From positions 62,001-126,000 of the forward strand of contig NZ_JBMGPW010000005.1 of assembly GCF_049060325.1 (NCBI RefSeq): a stretch of 64,000 nt of DNA. The letters are read 5' to 3'. This stretch comes from Vescimonas sanitatis. GTDB taxonomy: Bacteria > Bacillota > Clostridia > Oscillospirales > Oscillospiraceae. The notes beneath the pieces are model-generated. The model did not search any database. It had not been told where the DNA came from and worked only from the letters and a program-made list of their open reading frames with translations. Below are positions 27,272 to 34,791 of the stretch, piece by piece; position 1 is the first letter of the stretch; every line of letters begins with the position of its first letter. A program made the position numbers and the translations under genes.

Positions 27272-27408
27272 GTATTTTTTTCTTGCTTTTTGTGTTACTT
27301 TTACTTTACTTTTCTTGTACGCTTATGATACCTTAGTGCAGAGGATGTTGCAGGGCCATGCAAGCTATGTGTCAGGCACAGCAAAAACAGGTACGGAAGG
27401 GGCGCATC

Positions 27409-28044
27409 ATGGATATCGTGTATGAGGATAAGCGGATCGTGGTGGCGGTAAAGCCCGCGGGCGTGATCTCCACTGACGTGCGGAACGGTATGCCGGAGCT
27501 GCTGCGGCAGACGCTGCACACCGCGTGCATACGGACGGTACACCGGCTGGACGCGCCGGTAGCAGGGCTGATGGTGTTCGCACGGAGCGCCTACGCCGCC
27601 GGGGAACTGTCACGGCAGATACGGGAGGGGGAATTCGAGAAAACGTATCTGGCGGTGGTGCGGGGAATGCCGAAGGCGGACGAGGGAGAGCTGACGGACC
27701 TGCTGGGCCGGGACAAGGCGCGGCGGATGACCTATGTGGCCGAGGGGCCGGGAAAGGATGTGCGGGAGGCGCGGCTGCGGTACCGGGTGCTGGACCGGCG
27801 GGCGGGATGCGCGCTGGTGCGGGTCCGACTGCTGACGGGGCGAACGCACCAGATCCGGGTGCAGTTCGCGTCACGAGGGATGCCGCTGGTGGGCGACCGG
27901 CGGTACGGGGACGCGGCGGACGCAGACACCCCCATCGCGCTGTGGTCGGCAGGCGTGGCGTTCCGGCACCCGGAGACGGGAAAGGCCATGGCGTTTGAGC
28001 TGGCGCCGCCGCAGGAGCCGCCGTGGAGCTGGTTTCAGGCATAA
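27409..28044 (+). CDS. RluA-family pseudouridine synthase, short form without S4
   Basis: A 211-residue protein made only of the catalytic domain. It has VHRLDAPVAGLMVFARS (catalytic Asp) and LLTGRTHQIRVQFASRG. Such stand-alone enzymes modify rRNA or tRNA uridines; the target here is unknown. The ATG at 27409 has GGAAGGGG upstream, and an in-frame ATG 51 bases earlier lacks one. Third positions are unusually G-rich, as in spoIIP, and differ from most neighbours. Monocistronic, ending at a bidirectional terminator. Confidence 0.88.
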   Translation: MDIVYEDKRIVVAVKPAGVISTDVRNGMPELLRQTLHTACIRTVHRLDAPVAGLMVFARSAYAAGELSRQIREGEFEKTYLAVVRGMPKADEGELTDLLGRDKARRMTYVAEGPGKDVREARLRYRVLDRRAGCALVRVRLLTGRTHQIRVQFASRGMPLVGDRRYGDAADADTPIALWSAGVAFRHPETGKAMAFELAPPQEPPWSWFQA

Positions 28045-28077
28045 AAAAATGAGCACCCCTCCGGGTGCTCATTTTTT
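28043..28077. terminator. Bidirectional terminator
   Basis: An 8-bp stem (28051-28058 with 28063-28070), 4-base loop, flanked by an A7 run and T6. Shared by the short RluA gene and the converging surface-protein gene. Confidence 0.88.
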
Positions 28078-28083
28078 ATGTGC

Positions 28084-29373
28084 TCAGAATTTCTTTCTGC
28101 CGGTGTAGGCCAGGCCGGTGAGGGACAGGAGGGACAGGGCGGCGTAGAGGGCTACGCCGGGGTCGGCGGTCTTGGGAGAACCCTTGGCATCGTCGGCCTT
28201 AGTATCGGTGGTAGGGTAGTAGTAATAGCCGCCGGAGGAGGCCGGGGTCCGCACGGCATACAGCGTCAGCGGCTCTTTTATTTCGGTGTTAAAATCCCAC
28301 GCTTCGGAAACGCCCTCTTTCGTCCAGTACATAAATTCCCGGCCATTTACTGTGGTGGGAGTTTCCGGCTCCTCAACTGCATTAGGCTGTAAAACAAGCT
28401 TTAGGGTCCTTGTATTGGCGACCTCGTCAATGAAATTGACGGTGTTGTAGTCCACACAAATGCCGCTGGTGCCTATTTCCACTTTGATATGTCCGTCAAG
28501 CACATTCGCACCTTGCACGACAGTATCCACTTTTCCCAATTTGTCCTCTGTCATCCCCGAATTCCACCAGAATTTTATACGCACATTTCCCTCAATGGTA
28601 CCGCCGGTAACGGACAGTCTGGCACTTGTCTGGAGCGTTTCCTCTATGAAAATGTCCTCCTTGGTATTTCTCGTGTTATTCCCTCCGATATACGCCGCTT
28701 CAGACATCTTCATCCACCCGGTGGACATATATACGCCCTGTTCATAGCATCCCGTAATACGGCCGCCGGTCATTTTGAAGGTCCCCACATTATTACGTAC
28801 GCCGACAGTTTCTCCGGTGATCGTGCCGCCGGACATTTCAAAGATCGCCCCATCGATAAAGACACTGCCGCGACTGCTGTTTCCGGTAAGCGTGCCGCCC
28901 TCCAGCTTCAGCGTTGTACCATTCTCCAGGAATACGGCTCCCCCAACATTGTAAATTCCCGTCATGTTCATTCCCTCTCCGCCGGTGATGACACCGCCGG
29001 CAGGCAAACGCCCATAGGATCCTGTATGCGGATTTTGGGGACGGCTGTCCGTGATGGTCAGGGTCGCACGGTCACTCACCTTGAGCACACTGACGTCGCC
29101 GGTCATCTTGAGCACATGGCCGTTCAGGTCGAGGGTCACATCTCTCGTTACTACCAATGTCTCGCTGATCTCGATATCCTCTGTCAGCTGGACAGTTCCG
29201 CCGTTGGATATGGCAGATTTCAGCCTGGTTGCGGCGTTGTCAGGCGGCGATGCCGCACCGGCGGTGGACACCAGGGGATTTGTTACATCCCCCGATGTAA
29301 CAAAAGCTGCCCATATGGGCAGCGCGCATACCAATACCAGGGTCATCAGGATGGGGAGCAGTCGTCTCTTCAT
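28084..29373 (-). CDS. Secreted beta-helix-like surface protein with variant sorting signal
   Basis: A 429-residue protein. It has a signal peptide (residues 1 to about 25). The middle region is rich in short Gly/Thr repeats such as GGTLTGNSS, GGTITGE and GGRITGC, typical of right-handed parallel beta-helix (pectate-lyase-like) folds. A short InlB-type repeat-like stretch follows (REFMYWTKEGVSEAWDFNTEI). A Gly/Tyr-rich linker leads to SPKTAD, a hydrophobic helix and a basic end (GRKKF). That C-terminus looks like a cell-wall sorting signal with a non-canonical motif instead of LPXTG. No sortase gene is in the window. Function unknown; adhesion or glycan interaction is a guess. Parts of the gene seem less GC-rich than the surroundings. 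Confidence 0.75.
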   Translation of the reverse strand: MKRRLLPILMTLVLVCALPIWAAFVTSGDVTNPLVSTAGAASPPDNAATRLKSAISNGGTVQLTEDIEISETLVVTRDVTLDLNGHVLKMTGDVSVLKVSDRATLTITDSRPQNPHTGSYGRLPAGGVITGGEGMNMTGIYNVGGAVFLENGTTLKLEGGTLTGNSSRGSVFIDGAIFEMSGGTITGETVGVRNNVGTFKMTGGRITGCYEQGVYMSTGWMKMSEAAYIGGNNTRNTKEDIFIEETLQTSARLSVTGGTIEGNVRIKFWWNSGMTEDKLGKVDTVVQGANVLDGHIKVEIGTSGICVDYNTVNFIDEVANTRTLKLVLQPNAVEEPETPTTVNGREFMYWTKEGVSEAWDFNTEIKEPLTLYAVRTPASSGGYYYYPTTDTKADDAKGSPKTADPGVALYAALSLLSLTGLAYTGRKKF

Positions 29374-29421
29374 GGCGGTTCCTCCTTCTATGGCTCACAT
29401 ATTTCTCTCCCGGGCCTGTGT

Positions 29422-29455
29422 GCCGCAAATTTTCTTGTTGGGAAAGTTTTGCGGC
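29422..29455. repeat. Inverted repeat in the surface-protein leader
   Basis: GCCGCAAA and TTTGCGGC form perfect 8-bp arms 18 bases apart, inside the roughly 100-base leader between promoter and start of the surface-protein gene. No T run follows, so it is more likely an RNA hairpin or a binding site than a terminator. Confidence 0.55.
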
Positions 29456-29477
29456 GCGCAGGCTCTGTTGTACGACC

Positions 29478-29506
29478 ATCTTACCAGAAAGTGTCGCGAA
29501 AGGCAA
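29478..29506 (-). promoter_or_regulatory. Surface-protein gene promoter
   Basis: TTGCCT (29501-29506), 17-bp spacer and TAAGAT (29478-29483) on the minus strand. Confidence 0.55.
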
Positions 29507-29569
29507 CGGGAATATCCAGATATTGGCATAACAAATCGGTGTGGGAGGTATTAGAGGAAGTTATGGTGG

Positions 29570-29598
29570 GTATTTTTTGGCTTGTCCGGACATAGGCT
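29570..29598 (+). promoter_or_regulatory. Possible sigma-E-type promoter of spoIIP
   Basis: GTATTT (29570-29575), 15 bases, CATAGGCT (29591-29598). This partly matches the sporulation sigma-E pattern (ATATT, 13-15, CATACAnT). It would give a leader of only about 16 bases. Weak evidence; proposed because SpoIIP is sigma-E dependent in Bacillus. Confidence 0.35.
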
Positions 29599-29620
29599 TG
29601 TCTGAAAGGCGGTGGGGCTT

Positions 29621-30724
29621 GTGAAATGGCGGCGGGGCGCGGCGGCGGTGTGCGGGGCGTTCGTGCTGTGGCTGGCGGCGGTGTGCGCGGGGAGTCAGGA
29701 CCTGCGGGCGGCGGCACAGGCGGTACGGGACAGCTCACTGGCGCAGCGGCTGGTGCAGTGGGAGCTGGGGGAGTTGTGGGCGGCGGACTCGCTGCCGCTG
29801 CCGGTGCTGACGGTGCTGCGGCAGTCGCCGATGCTGCTGGCGGCGGAGACGCAGGTGACGCAGGCAGAAACGCCCCGGAACGCGGAGGAGACGCCCTCCC
29901 CCGCCCCGGCGGAAACACCGGAGGGCCCAACAACGGGGCAGACGGAGAACACCGGCGGGCAGGGGGAATCGAGGCCGCTGTCGGTGGTGGCGGCGGATGA
30001 GAACGGGTATACCCGGGTGGGGGACGTGTTCATCAAGAACAGTTCGCGGCAGACGGTGGAGGGCATCGTGTTTGACGGGACGTTTGCGGCGGCGCTGGGC
30101 GAGGACGCGCCGCAGGTGCTGATCGTCCACACCCACGGCAGCGAGGCGTACACCATGCCGCCGGGGGAGGAATACGAGGACACGGGGAGCTTTCGGACGG
30201 CGGATGCCAGCGTGAGCGTGATACGGGTGGGCGACGAGCTGGCGAGGGTGCTGTCGGGCTACGGGATATCGGTGCTGCACGACCGGGCGCTGTATGACGA
30301 CCCGGAGTACAACGGGGCGTACTACCGGGCGGAGGACGCCATCGAGGCGTATATGGAGAAGTACCCCAGCATCGGGTTCATTCTGGATGTGCACCGGGAC
30401 GCGCTGGAGGACAAGGCCGGGCACCAGTACAAGGTGGTAACGCGGGAGGACCCGGACTGCGCGCAGGTGAGCCTGGTGATGGGCAGCAGCTGGGAGGGCT
30501 GGCAGGAGAACCTGAAATTCGCCGTGGCGGTGCAGCAGCACCTGACGGAGCGCTATCCCACGCTGATGCGGCCGCTGACGCTGCGGAATTCGGACTACAA
30601 TGAGTACTTCACACCCGGTAGCCTGCTGGTGGAGATCGGCGCGGCGGGGAACTCGCTGGAGGAGGCGCTGAAGGCCGTGCGGGTGTTCGGAGAGGGCTTT
30701 GCGGAGGTAGTGACGGGAAAATAG
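29621..30724 (+). CDS. spoIIP: Stage II sporulation protein P, peptidoglycan amidase
   Basis: A 367-residue protein. An N-terminal signal/anchor helix (about 5-22) is followed by a Glu/Thr/Pro-rich linker and a SpoIIP amidase domain. That domain has VLIVHTHGSEAYTM (zinc His and Glu), GFILDVHRDAL, and the final FTPGSLLVEIGAAGNSLEEA. SpoIIP removes stem peptides from peptidoglycan during engulfment in the mother cell, so its presence implies endospore formation. GTG at 29621 is preferred to a GTG nine bases upstream because AAAGGCGGTGG then sits at ribosome-site distance. spoIID and spoIIM partners are not in the window. The gpr gene, often adjacent elsewhere, is also absent. Confidence 0.92.
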   Translation: MKWRRGAAAVCGAFVLWLAAVCAGSQDLRAAAQAVRDSSLAQRLVQWELGELWAADSLPLPVLTVLRQSPMLLAAETQVTQAETPRNAEETPSPAPAETPEGPTTGQTENTGGQGESRPLSVVAADENGYTRVGDVFIKNSSRQTVEGIVFDGTFAAALGEDAPQVLIVHTHGSEAYTMPPGEEYEDTGSFRTADASVSVIRVGDELARVLSGYGISVLHDRALYDDPEYNGAYYRAEDAIEAYMEKYPSIGFILDVHRDALEDKAGHQYKVVTREDPDCAQVSLVMGSSWEGWQENLKFAVAVQQHLTERYPTLMRPLTLRNSDYNEYFTPGSLLVEIGAAGNSLEEALKAVRVFGEGFAEVVTGK

Positions 30725-30726
30725 GG

Positions 30727-30755
30727 TTGCAATCCGGGCGTCGGTAGGGTATAAT
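30727..30755 (+). promoter_or_regulatory. Prepilin gene promoter
   Basis: TTGCAA (30727-30732), 17-bp spacer and TATAAT (30750-30755), directly after the spoIIP stop. Confidence 0.7.
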
Positions 30756-30798
30756 ATGGAAACCTTATCAAAAAAAACGATTCCGGAGGGTATAGACT

Positions 30799-31179
30799 AT
30801 GAAACGGAACCGCGGCTTTACATTGATGGAAATGCTGATCGTGGTGGCGATCATCGCTGTGCTGGCGGCTATTGCCATCCCTGTGTTCAACGGCAGTCTG
30901 CACAAGGCCAAGGTGGCCGCCGACATGGCCAACGTGCGGGCGTATTACGCGGAGCTGCAGATCGACTACCTGACCACGGGGGAGTTTCGGGAGGATGTTG
31001 GGACCCAAGTAGGTGATATGCGGACCGAGATCAATTTCCTGGACGGTACGACGGTCAACTTGCAGGACGGACACCTAACGGTGATACTGGACCGCGATTG
31101 GTATGGTACGAAAGAACCTATAGGATACCAGCTGTACTATATGTGCAACAAGGGCGACCACACACTGCTGCTGAAATAA
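30799..31179 (+). CDS. Type IV prepilin-like protein
   Basis: A 126-residue protein with the class III signal KRNRG/FTLMEMLIVVAIIAV. Prepilin peptidase would cleave after Gly6, leaving an N-methylated Phe, with Glu5 of the mature form present. The hydrophobic helix is followed by a globular domain with one Cys. It could be a type IV pilus, competence or type II-like pseudopilin. No assembly ATPase, platform protein or peptidase gene is nearby, so it is an isolated cassette with its own promoter and terminator. The ribosome site is GGAGGGT. Confidence 0.88.
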   Translation: MKRNRGFTLMEMLIVVAIIAVLAAIAIPVFNGSLHKAKVAADMANVRAYYAELQIDYLTTGEFREDVGTQVGDMRTEINFLDGTTVNLQDGHLTVILDRDWYGTKEPIGYQLYYMCNKGDHTLLLK

Positions 31180-31184
31180 TGATG

Positions 31185-31215
31185 AAAAAAGAGACCGCGG
31201 GGCGGTCTCTTTTTT
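31185..31215. terminator. Bidirectional terminator
   Basis: An 8-bp stem (31191-31198 with 31202-31209), 3-base loop, flanked by A6 and T6. Serves the prepilin gene and the converging aconitase X unit. Confidence 0.88.
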
Positions 31216-31221
31216 GCGTTC

Positions 31222-31512
31222 TCAGCGGTTTTTCTTGGCCAGCTCCATGAGTTCCGGGTACTTGGACTTGATGTAGCTGTAGCTGCCCCGACCGTGGGGC
31301 AGCAGGCAGTCGGAGCAGTCCTTGACGCCGTTTTCCAGGTACCTGAAGTTGCCGCCGCACTTGCTGCCCAGGGTGTACAGCGGGCAGTAGCAGAACAGGC
31401 AGTTGAAGTCCTCCGGGTGGCCGGTCTTGTGGCAGGGGAAGAACTCGCAGGCGGTGTGCTGGGTGAAGGAGTAGGCGCACTCCTCGGGCTTTTTGGTGTA
31501 GATATCGTCCAT
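31222..31512 (-). CDS. Cysteine-rich small domain protein
   Basis: A 96-residue protein with nine cysteines in a zinc-finger-like array: CEFFPCHK, CLFCYCPLY, KCGGN and CSDCLLPHGR. This matches the cysteine-rich small domain (zf-like) found alone or fused to cobamide-related and other enzymes. Role unknown; metal binding is likely. The ATG at 31512 lies one base beyond the stop of the AcnX small subunit, whose 3' end carries the GGAGG ribosome site. The three genes therefore form one unit and it may serve the iron-sulfur enzyme. Confidence 0.82.
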   Translation of the reverse strand: MDDIYTKKPEECAYSFTQHTACEFFPCHKTGHPEDFNCLFCYCPLYTLGSKCGGNFRYLENGVKDCSDCLLPHGRGSYSYIKSKYPELMELAKKNR

Positions 31513-31513
31513 G

Positions 31514-31957
31514 TCAGTCCTCCACGGTGACCAGGCCGTCGTCACCCACGGTGACGGTCATGCCGGTCTGCACATATTGCAGGAACTCATCGCCCAGGGA
31601 GTCCACCACGGGCATTTTGCTGTCGGTCCAGACATCGCCCAGAATGGCGCCGGAGGCGGCCAGGGAGTCGATGGGCAGGGAGAAGAGCATACAGGCGGGC
31701 TGCTTGCCGTGGGAGCACACCGTGAAGAGCACCATGCCGCCGGTGGTGGAGCCGATGGTCTGGGGCAGGCAGAGGGCCTTGCCGATCATGGGCTTTTTGT
31801 AGATGTCGGGGTTATTCTGGTCGCCGCACTTGACCTGCTTGTCGCCGAACATCATGGCCATCTGGTAGCTGGCCAGGGTGTTGAAGCCGCCATGGCTGAC
31901 CAGCGCTTCGGCGGTGCAGGTGCCGGGGACCACCACGCGGCCCTTGAACTGCTGCAT
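31514..31957 (-). CDS. Aconitase X small (swivel) subunit
   Basis: A 147-residue DUF126 protein, the swivelling domain of the aconitase X family. It opens with FKGRVVVPGTCTAEALVSHGGFNTLASY and contains GSTTGGMVLFTVC. In bacteria the swivel and catalytic parts are often separate polypeptides, as here. It starts two bases after the stop of the large-subunit gene, with GGAAAGGAGGG as ribosome site, so subunits are made in a coupled way. Confidence 0.9.
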   Translation of the reverse strand: MQQFKGRVVVPGTCTAEALVSHGGFNTLASYQMAMMFGDKQVKCGDQNNPDIYKKPMIGKALCLPQTIGSTTGGMVLFTVCSHGKQPACMLFSLPIDSLAASGAILGDVWTDSKMPVVDSLGDEFLQYVQTGMTVTVGDDGLVTVED

Positions 31958-31958
31958 A

Positions 31959-33236
31959 TCAGCGTCCCTCCTTTCCGGTGAGGATGTCCAGTATCTCCGC
32001 GTCGGTATAGTACCGGGCGCTGGTGTAGGTGCGGAGCTTATTGGAGTTGGTGATGACCGCCTTCTTCTTGCAGAGGGGGTTGTTCATGTACATCAGCGGG
32101 CAGATGTAGCTGAGGATCACGCCCATGCTTTGCAGCTTGTAGCCCTCCACGGTGTCCTTGAAGGCGTCCAGCACCGCCGGGGCGGCGGTGAACACGGTGG
32201 GAACGGCCACCTGCAGGCGGTTCTGCGCCCGCAGGGCATCGGTGAGCTTCTCCGTCCAGTCCTTCAGCTGCTCCAGCGTCAGGTGAGGGCAGCCCACGAA
32301 GCACAGCTGCGGCGCGGCGGCAGGGTCCTTCCAGATGACGGGATAGCTGCGCTTCACGCGCTCCAGCTCGGCGTCATCGATGACGTAGGTCCGATAGCCC
32401 TCCCGCAGCAGGGCCTCGCCCTGCTGTTTTGCCTCGGGGGTCAGGTGCTCCACATGGTACAGGCCCACGGCGCCGTTGGAGGCGGTGGCCGCGCCGAAGT
32501 CCTTGAGGTAGGCGCGGTTCTCGTCGTTCAGCTCCGTGCCCAGCCACTCGTCCAGTCCCCGGACGTAGGGCACGTCCTCCATGACCTTCATGCCGATGGC
32601 GGAGCCGAGAAGCTGGGCCTCGGGCCGGCGGGTGCATTTGACCTCCACCAGCCAATGGGCCTTGCGGCCCTCGTCGGTGAGCAGGCCGAACTCCGGCACG
32701 AAGCCGGCGATGCTGCCCATGAGCTCCAGCATACCGCTGTTGCGGTTGCAGCGGGCGCCCAGGACGGAGTTGGCGTAGACCACGGCGGAGGACTCCGCCC
32801 AGCTGAGGATATCTCCCTGTTTGGGGGTGTTGCCCACCTGATCCAGATAGCAGGTACAGGTATAGGCGTTATCGGCGGTGATGCCCAGCTTTTTCAGCTG
32901 CTGCTCATACCGGTCCTGCTGGGTGTACATGATCTTGCGGAAGACGATGTCCTCCAACAGACTGGTGGGGACGTGCTTATCCAGGGGCAGGGGGTCAGCA
33001 GTGAATTTCTGACCGCTGGTAAGGCCGGACTCGATAAGACGGTCGTACAGATCGTAGACCGGCTTCATCACCGCCAGGCCGAAGGAGATGACGGTGTGGC
33101 CGTACTGTCCGGTGACCGGCACCATCCGCTGTGCGCCGAAGGTATCGCCGTACATGACCAGCGTCTTGACCACCTTGGCCATGGTCTCGCCCTGGGCGCC
33201 GTCCAGCAGGGCCTGCTGCTGGGGTGTCAACTGCAT
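31959..33236 (-). CDS. Aconitase X large (catalytic) subunit
   Basis: A 425-residue DUF521 protein. Conserved cysteines suited to an Fe-S cluster appear in TCTCYLDQVGN, GARCNRNSG, FVGCPH and the C-terminal SYICPLMYMNNPLCKKK. Known AcnX enzymes dehydrate cis-3-hydroxy-L-proline (bacteria) or phosphomevalonate (archaea). Because this organism has dxr and ispG, a mevalonate-pathway role is unlikely. Hydroxyproline or another small hydroxy-acid substrate is more plausible, but no catabolic neighbours confirm it. It is first of a three-gene unit, with a consensus-like promoter. Confidence 0.9.
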   Translation of the reverse strand: MQLTPQQQALLDGAQGETMAKVVKTLVMYGDTFGAQRMVPVTGQYGHTVISFGLAVMKPVYDLYDRLIESGLTSGQKFTADPLPLDKHVPTSLLEDIVFRKIMYTQQDRYEQQLKKLGITADNAYTCTCYLDQVGNTPKQGDILSWAESSAVVYANSVLGARCNRNSGMLELMGSIAGFVPEFGLLTDEGRKAHWLVEVKCTRRPEAQLLGSAIGMKVMEDVPYVRGLDEWLGTELNDENRAYLKDFGAATASNGAVGLYHVEHLTPEAKQQGEALLREGYRTYVIDDAELERVKRSYPVIWKDPAAAPQLCFVGCPHLTLEQLKDWTEKLTDALRAQNRLQVAVPTVFTAAPAVLDAFKDTVEGYKLQSMGVILSYICPLMYMNNPLCKKKAVITNSNKLRTYTSARYYTDAEILDILTGKEGR

Positions 33237-33278
33237 AAAACCACTTCCTTTGTTTCAGAATGGTGCTGCGCTGGCTCT

Positions 33279-33307
33279 ATTGTACCAGTCCGCCGCGGGA
33301 AAGTCAA
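33279..33307 (-). promoter_or_regulatory. Promoter of the aconitase X unit
   Basis: TTGACT (33302-33307), 17-bp spacer and TACAAT (33279-33284) on the minus strand. Its -35 is one base from the -35 of the divergent corA promoter. Confidence 0.72.
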
Positions 33308-33308
33308 C

Positions 33309-33337
33309 TTGACGAAGGGGACGCGGTGGGGTATACT
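33309..33337 (+). promoter_or_regulatory. corA promoter
   Basis: TTGACG (33309-33314), 17-bp spacer, TATACT (33332-33337). Confidence 0.72.
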
Positions 33338-33360
33338 GCGGGAGAAAGGACGGTGGCGAT

Positions 33361-34206
33361 ATGCGGAGTGTGCTGCTGTGGAAGGATATGGAGCAGGTGG
33401 CGGAACGGATGGACGCCGCCGTATTTCAATATGTGGGTGAATTGCAGACGGAGAGCTTTGAGGCCTTTGCCGACTTCGACCTGCTGGCCTTTGACTGGTA
33501 CGATGTGCGGAAGGCGGGAAAAAGCGGCAAGGTGCTGGTATACATTGACCGGGAGGACCTGTTTTTCTTCTGCCGGAACGAGGCGGCACAGCAGTATGTG
33601 CAGGGTGCGGTGGACACGCTGACCGCAGGCGGACCGCTGAATGACCAGCAGCTGCTGTACCGGTTTTTTGCGGGGCTGTTCAAGGGCGACATGGCGTATC
33701 TGGAAAAGCTGGAGGCCCAGATCAACGGCGGCGAGAGCGCCATACTGGAGGGCAAGGCCAAGGACGACGCGCCCCGGCGCATCGCCGCGTGGCGGCGGGA
33801 GCTGCTGCACCTGAAGCGGTACTATGAGCAGCTGGACGCCATCTTCGATGAGATGTGCGACAACGATAACGGGCTGATCGAGGCGGACATTCTGGCGCGG
33901 CTGGAGGTGCTGGGGCGGCGGACGGGCCGGTATCTGCAAAAGGTATGCGCGCTGCAGGAGCTGGTGGCCCAGCTGCGGGAGGCCTATCAGAGCCAGCTGG
34001 CCATCCAGCAGAACGACCTGATGCGGGTATTCACCATTGTGACGGTGCTGTTCCTGCCGCTGACGCTGATCACCGGCTGGTTCGGCATGAACTTCGTAAA
34101 TATGCCGGAGCTGCAGTCGGAGTGGGGCTATCCCGTGATCATCGCCGCCAGCATACTGCTGGTGGCAGGACTGCTGTGGTTCTTCAGGCACAAGAAATGG
34201 CTGTAA
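33361..34206 (+). CDS. corA: CorA-family magnesium/divalent-cation transporter
   Basis: A 281-residue protein with a cytoplasmic alpha/beta and long-helix region, then two C-terminal helices. The signature GMN sits at the end of the first (TLITGWFGMNFVNMPE). The protein ends FRHKKWL with a basic cytoplasmic tail, as is usual. It forms a pentameric channel for Mg2+ (or Co2+/Ni2+). The cytoplasmic domain is shorter than in the roughly 315-residue classical members. Monocistronic, with its own promoter and terminator. Confidence 0.9.
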   Translation: MRSVLLWKDMEQVAERMDAAVFQYVGELQTESFEAFADFDLLAFDWYDVRKAGKSGKVLVYIDREDLFFFCRNEAAQQYVQGAVDTLTAGGPLNDQQLLYRFFAGLFKGDMAYLEKLEAQINGGESAILEGKAKDDAPRRIAAWRRELLHLKRYYEQLDAIFDEMCDNDNGLIEADILARLEVLGRRTGRYLQKVCALQELVAQLREAYQSQLAIQQNDLMRVFTIVTVLFLPLTLITGWFGMNFVNMPELQSEWGYPVIIAASILLVAGLLWFFRHKKWL

Positions 34207-34247
34207 AAAAAGCACCCCTCAGGCCGCCTGGCCTGAGGGGTGCTTTT
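34205..34247. terminator. Bidirectional terminator after corA
   Basis: A perfect 15-bp stem (34211-34225 with 34230-34244), 4-base loop, A6 on the left and T4 on the right. It can also stop transcripts arriving from the flavodoxin gene; the roughly 100 bases between are GC-rich and show no ORF with a ribosome site. Confidence 0.92.
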
Positions 34248-34344
34248 CATCTGTATACCACCGCTGCGGCGGAGAGGGCGGCCAGCAGCGGCAGCAGCGT
34301 CTGCCCGCGCTGCCGCAGACGGCGGCGCAGGAGGTGCAAAGCGT

Positions 34345-34770
34345 TCAAGCTGCCAGGGTCTTGCCCATGGCGCGCAGGGCATCCAGGGCGGTGTCATCCG
34401 GGGCCTCGCAGCAGATCACGCTGTCGCAGACCAGGTTCACGCCGGCATCGGCGCAGTCCTTTTCCCAGGAGCGCATCCACTCGCCGTCGCCCCAGCCGTA
34501 GGAGCCGAACAGGGCCACGGCCTTACCGCCCAGGCAGTTCTTGCAGGCGTCGAACATGGGCTGGAACTCCATCTCCTCCAGCACCTCGCTGCCCATGGCC
34601 GGGCAGCCGAAGGCAATGGCGGCATAGCCGTTCAGCTCGGCGGTGTTCACCTGGTCCACCGTCAGCAGCTTGGCATCCGCGCCGGCGGCGGTCATGCCCT
34701 CCAGCACGGCATTGGCCATGGCCTCGGTGTTGCCGGTGCCGCTCCAATAGATCACAGCAGTCTTTTTCAT
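34345..34770 (-). CDS. Flavodoxin
   Basis: A 141-residue short-chain flavodoxin with the FMN phosphate loop WSGTGNTEAMA (residues 9-19) and the isoalloxazine regions FGCPAMGSE and FGSYGWGDGEW. It carries electrons in place of ferredoxin when iron is scarce. It is the last of three genes behind tandem GGTTAG operators (35.7 kb), which fits metal-responsive expression. The gap to DUF3793 is 21 bases. Confidence 0.95.
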   Translation of the reverse strand: MKKTAVIYWSGTGNTEAMANAVLEGMTAAGADAKLLTVDQVNTAELNGYAAIAFGCPAMGSEVLEEMEFQPMFDACKNCLGGKAVALFGSYGWGDGEWMRSWEKDCADAGVNLVCDSVICCEAPDDTALDALRAMGKTLAA

Positions 34771-34791
34771 TGTCGTTTCTCCTTTCGATCG

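Noticed and set aside
24171..27300. A beta-lactamase gene next to the BlaI/BlaR1-like pair
   Set aside because: The flanking genes are an MBL-fold hydrolase without secretion signal (its own unit, opposite strand) and a pseudouridine synthase; neither is a convincing beta-lactamase.
29563..29595. A 10-residue ORF with an apparent ribosome site before spoIIP
   Set aside because: Too short to support; it overlaps the possible spoIIP promoter and shows no sign of selection.
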